This document shows positions 18,563 through 20,745 of a stretch of 20,745 nucleotides of DNA, piece by piece. The DNA comes from Girardia tigrina. Taxonomy: Eukaryota > Platyhelminthes > Tricladida > Dugesiidae. The stretch is taken from positions 4,903 to 25,647 of the forward strand of contig MQRK01222493.1 in assembly GCA_001938485.1 (NCBI GenBank), given 5' to 3'. Position 1 is the stretch's first letter, and every line of letters starts with the position of its first letter. Under the pieces are notes generated by a model. It was not told where the DNA came from and did no database searches. It saw nothing but the letters and a program-made list of their open reading frames with translations. The position numbers and the translations under genes were made by a program.

Positions 18563-18742
18563 ATGCAGAACGTGAAAAATGTCAGTTTCACTGTACTACT
18601 CTGCAGTGATAATATTGCAATTGATCAAGATACAAGTTTACCAGATTCTAGGTTAACATTGTTACGGTAACTTATTAAAGATATTGCTACAAGCAGTCAA
18701 GAACTTTATCATTACAGAAAAAAAACATTCCACCAATTTTAA
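18563..18742 (+). pseudogene. Small decayed ORF, 59 codons with one internal stop
   Basis: ATG at 18563, internal TAA at 18668-18670, final TAA at 18740-18742. The frame reads MQNVKNVSFTVLLCSDNIAI, DQDTSLPDSRLTLLR, stop, LIKDIATSSQELYHYRKKTF. The polar, mixed composition on both sides of the single stop looks like remnant coding sequence. Family unknown; chance cannot be excluded. Confidence 0.25.
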
Positions 18743-19068
18743 ATTAATAGAATCCTAACGGAACTTAAGTTGACCATTGTATACAAATATAATAAAAACA
18801 TTTCAATTTAGAAAAATTCCAATTGATTTTTATAGTAATTTTAGGTTGTCATTGTACAAGGAAATTTTGTATTTATGAATGAAGTAAAATAAAAAGTAAT
18901 TGTTTAAAACAGTCCAGAAATACTAGCTTAAAAACACACAGACACAAATATTATTTTACTTTATTAATTGTTATTTTTTTGTAAAATTATCATTATTGTT
19001 TTAATTTGTCATATAAAGAAAGAAATAACTGTGTTAAATATTTTTACTTGCACTTAGTAATTCTTTAT

Positions 19069-19113
<45 letters not shown>

Positions 19114-19860
19114 GTGTATTTGTATTCATTATATTTTAGAAGAGAAACCCTCTTGGTTCAAGATATGACTCGGATTAATTTATAAGTATGCAGGCAACAT
19201 CTACAACTATCATATATCCAAAATCAGTCAACTATTTATCTTGTTTTGTCAAAATTAATCTTCTATATCCAGATTGTTTAACTATTTGACCGACATGTTG
19301 AGCTACACGAGATTTCGATTGATTACTTATTTAAATTATTAATTCCAGATCCTAAAAATGTTTATAACGCAATATTTATTACAAATTTAATTAATAGAAA
19401 TTATAATTTTTGAATATTGGTTATGACGAAAATACCTAATTTATTCAATGAAATTTGTTTATTTTAAATTATCCATTATGAAATAAAAATGGAACGCGTA
19501 TTCAAAAATTTAAACTGAATTCAAATCAGGTTAAAGCTGCCAGTAGGGTTCTTCCAATCATGAATATAATTCAATAAACAATAAAATTAAACAACTTTTA
19601 TCTTTATTCGCCAATGCAGAACTAAAAGATCAATCATTTAAAGCATCTAATTAACAACTTTAATCACTTTATTCAATATTAATTAAAAGATTTTTCTTGG
19701 CAGATTTTTTATTGCTTTTATAGCAAAAAGTTCATTATAAAATCCCATTTAAAAGAAAAAATCATCAGTATATACTTGGTGAGTCGCGGAAGTCTTAGAA
19801 ATTTACTTTTTATGTGACAAATACATGACATAAAGTTATTTTAATGAGCAGGGCCATTCA
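18743..19860. other. AT-rich gene-free stretch with an (AT)n microsatellite
   Basis: No coding sequence or transposon end is recognised. The only clear structure is the dinucleotide repeat at 19074-19111. Confidence 0.45.
19074..19111. repeat. (AT)n microsatellite, about 19 units
   Basis: An uninterrupted AT dinucleotide run of about 38 bp, likely to vary in length between individuals. Confidence 0.95.
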
Positions 19861-20299
19861 GCACTCTTCAATAAGTCCCAGTGTGTGATATGAAGTGAAG
19901 GGACAGATGGACATTACTTTTTTATAACTCCATTTTCTTATTGGAAATGATTTCTTCGCCCGTATGAATATAAGTACTGAACGCCTACGTGACTGTTTAA
20001 ATAGAATTTCATCGAGATGAAGTTGCTTCAGAGAAATTTAAGCAATTGTATGGTGCCCATATTGATAATCTTTAATCACAGTCAACCATTTTTATCTGAC
20101 ACAAAAAATTCCATGAGGTAAAACTATCAAGTCCCATCTTCTGCCTCATAGATTGATCAAATATTGACATTATAAGAACTCTGATTTAGCAAGAGTCACA
20201 ACAATCAGTTTGAAAAATGTCAGAAGCCATCAATCTGACAAAGTATATAAGAATTATCTTGATTCAATGGTGAATACTACGCGTGTGTTGTAGAAGAAG
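19861..20299. other. Less AT-rich DNA upstream of the mariner relic, unassigned
   Basis: The composition rises to that of the transposon relics and stays so until the window end. This suggests transposon-derived sequence, perhaps the degraded 5' part of the mariner copy. No frame is open for long and no motif is legible. Confidence 0.35.
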
Positions 20300-20543
20300 C
20301 ACAGAAAAAAGCGAAATCCCTTCGACTAGACACTGCTCTTACTCAACACCAACGTACCTGTGCACAAATCCGCTGTGACCCAGACTGCTGTTCAAAGTGA
20401 CTTCGTGTAACTTCGGATCTTGTTCCAAGCAATTTTTTATGTTTTGTCACGTGAAGAAGCATCTGCAATGGAAACGGTTTGTAGACAAAGAGGAAGTGAT
20501 GCAAACTGCTAAATCATTCCTAAGCGAAAAGTCCACTGGGTAG
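20300..20543 (+). pseudogene. Mariner transposase C-terminal relic
   Basis: The plus strand reads LLLNTNVPVHKSAVTQTAV (from 20333), corresponding to the mariner motif LLL.DNAPVHKS..aq.av around the second catalytic Asp, here replaced (Asn-Thr-Asn). After a frame change comes HVKKHLQWKRFVDKEEVMQT and then AKSFLSEKSTG (20448-20540), which matches the family C-terminus (KkHL.GkrF.deEEV..A...fL). The YSPDLAPSD segment that should lie between is degraded, and TAA (20408-20410) and TAG stops occur. An old, inactive copy, next to the inverted pogo-like fragment. Confidence 0.65.
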
Positions 20544-20597
20544 TATAAAAGTACCTTCTCCTACCTAGTAATGTGTAAATTGAGAATGATGGAGGCT

Positions 20598-20745
20598 ACG
20601 TGGAAAGGTAGCTTGATCTCATAACCTCTATGACATACCTAAGAAACACACGCAATTTGGATTTCATTGCTCGTTTTTTAGTAGGGTAGTCTACGGACCT
20701 TTTGGTATCCCCACGTAATATTAACCCATTTGTGCCCAGAACTAT
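20598..20745 (-). mobile_element. Inverted second copy of the pogo-like element, partial at the window edge
   Basis: The reverse complement matches 4358-4879 with the MITE and one TSD copy removed, with about four substitutions in 148 bp by eye (roughly 97%). The match starts at 20598, where the left neighbour is mariner-side sequence, and runs off the window at 20745. It holds the unoccupied hAT target (TCATAGAG, 20633-20626). It shares the one-base frame defect just before GYEIKLPFH seen in the other copy. Together with the copy at 4358 it makes an inverted pair spanning about 16 kb. Confidence 0.9.

Noticed and set aside
1-20745. Prokaryotic systems, CRISPR arrays, operons, tRNA or rRNA genes
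   Set aside because: No regular spaced repeats, no Shine-Dalgarno organised gene clusters and no tRNA- or rRNA-like fold was seen; introns and transposon types are eukaryotic.

Overview
The window is animal nuclear DNA: very AT-rich (roughly a quarter to thirty percent GC by eye), with low gene density. It holds spliced genes with spliceosomal introns of 43-51 nt, metazoan transcription factors, and many decayed eukaryotic transposons. An invertebrate is the best reading. The evidence is the compact introns, an intronless Olig/Beta3-type bHLH gene, an Asn-rich C2H2 zinc-finger gene, and a mixture of Penelope-like, Tc1/mariner, pogo/Tigger, hAT and piggyBac relics. I cannot name the species.

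Layout. 1-595: 3' part of a Penelope-like retroelement (minus strand) with a GIY-YIG domain. 782-2872: a decayed IS630/Tc1-like DNA transposon with terminal inverted repeats and four in-frame stops. 2917-3013: a second, diverged GIY-YIG fragment on the plus strand. 3250-3724: four short exons of an RCE1-type CAAX prenyl endopeptidase (plus strand). 4358-5663: a pogo-like (CENP-B/DDE) transposase pseudogene, carrying a 366-bp hAT-type MITE with a perfect 8-bp target duplication. 5731-5811: a nested palindrome. 6104-6280: a small Cys-rich ORF. 7372-8108: candidate exons of an unidentified minus-strand gene. 8221-8294: a tiny MITE with TTAA ends. 8642-9091: the bHLH gene (minus). 9092-12379: a long AT-rich gap with one MITE-like inverted repeat. 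12380-13792: the zinc-finger gene (plus). 15675-15889: the last exon of RCE1, on the minus strand. 16331-17838: a Tigger-like pogo pseudogene (minus). 20300-20543: a mariner relic. 20598-20745: an inverted second copy of the pogo-like element, without the MITE.

The most striking observation is that RCE1 appears split. Exons carrying the first two catalytic motifs (TEEIIFR and AHLHH) are at 3.3-3.7 kb on the plus strand. The exon with the third motif (HAFCN) and the C-terminus is about 12 kb away on the minus strand. The splice phases fit exactly (G plus GA gives Gly), and the conceptual join reads continuously as RCE1. The segment between is bounded by inverted copies of one pogo-like element (4.36-4.88 kb and 20.60-20.75 kb, about 97% alike by eye). 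That is the arrangement expected from an inversion by recombination between repeats, or from an assembly error at the same repeats. The second pogo copy also gives the empty target site of the hAT MITE.
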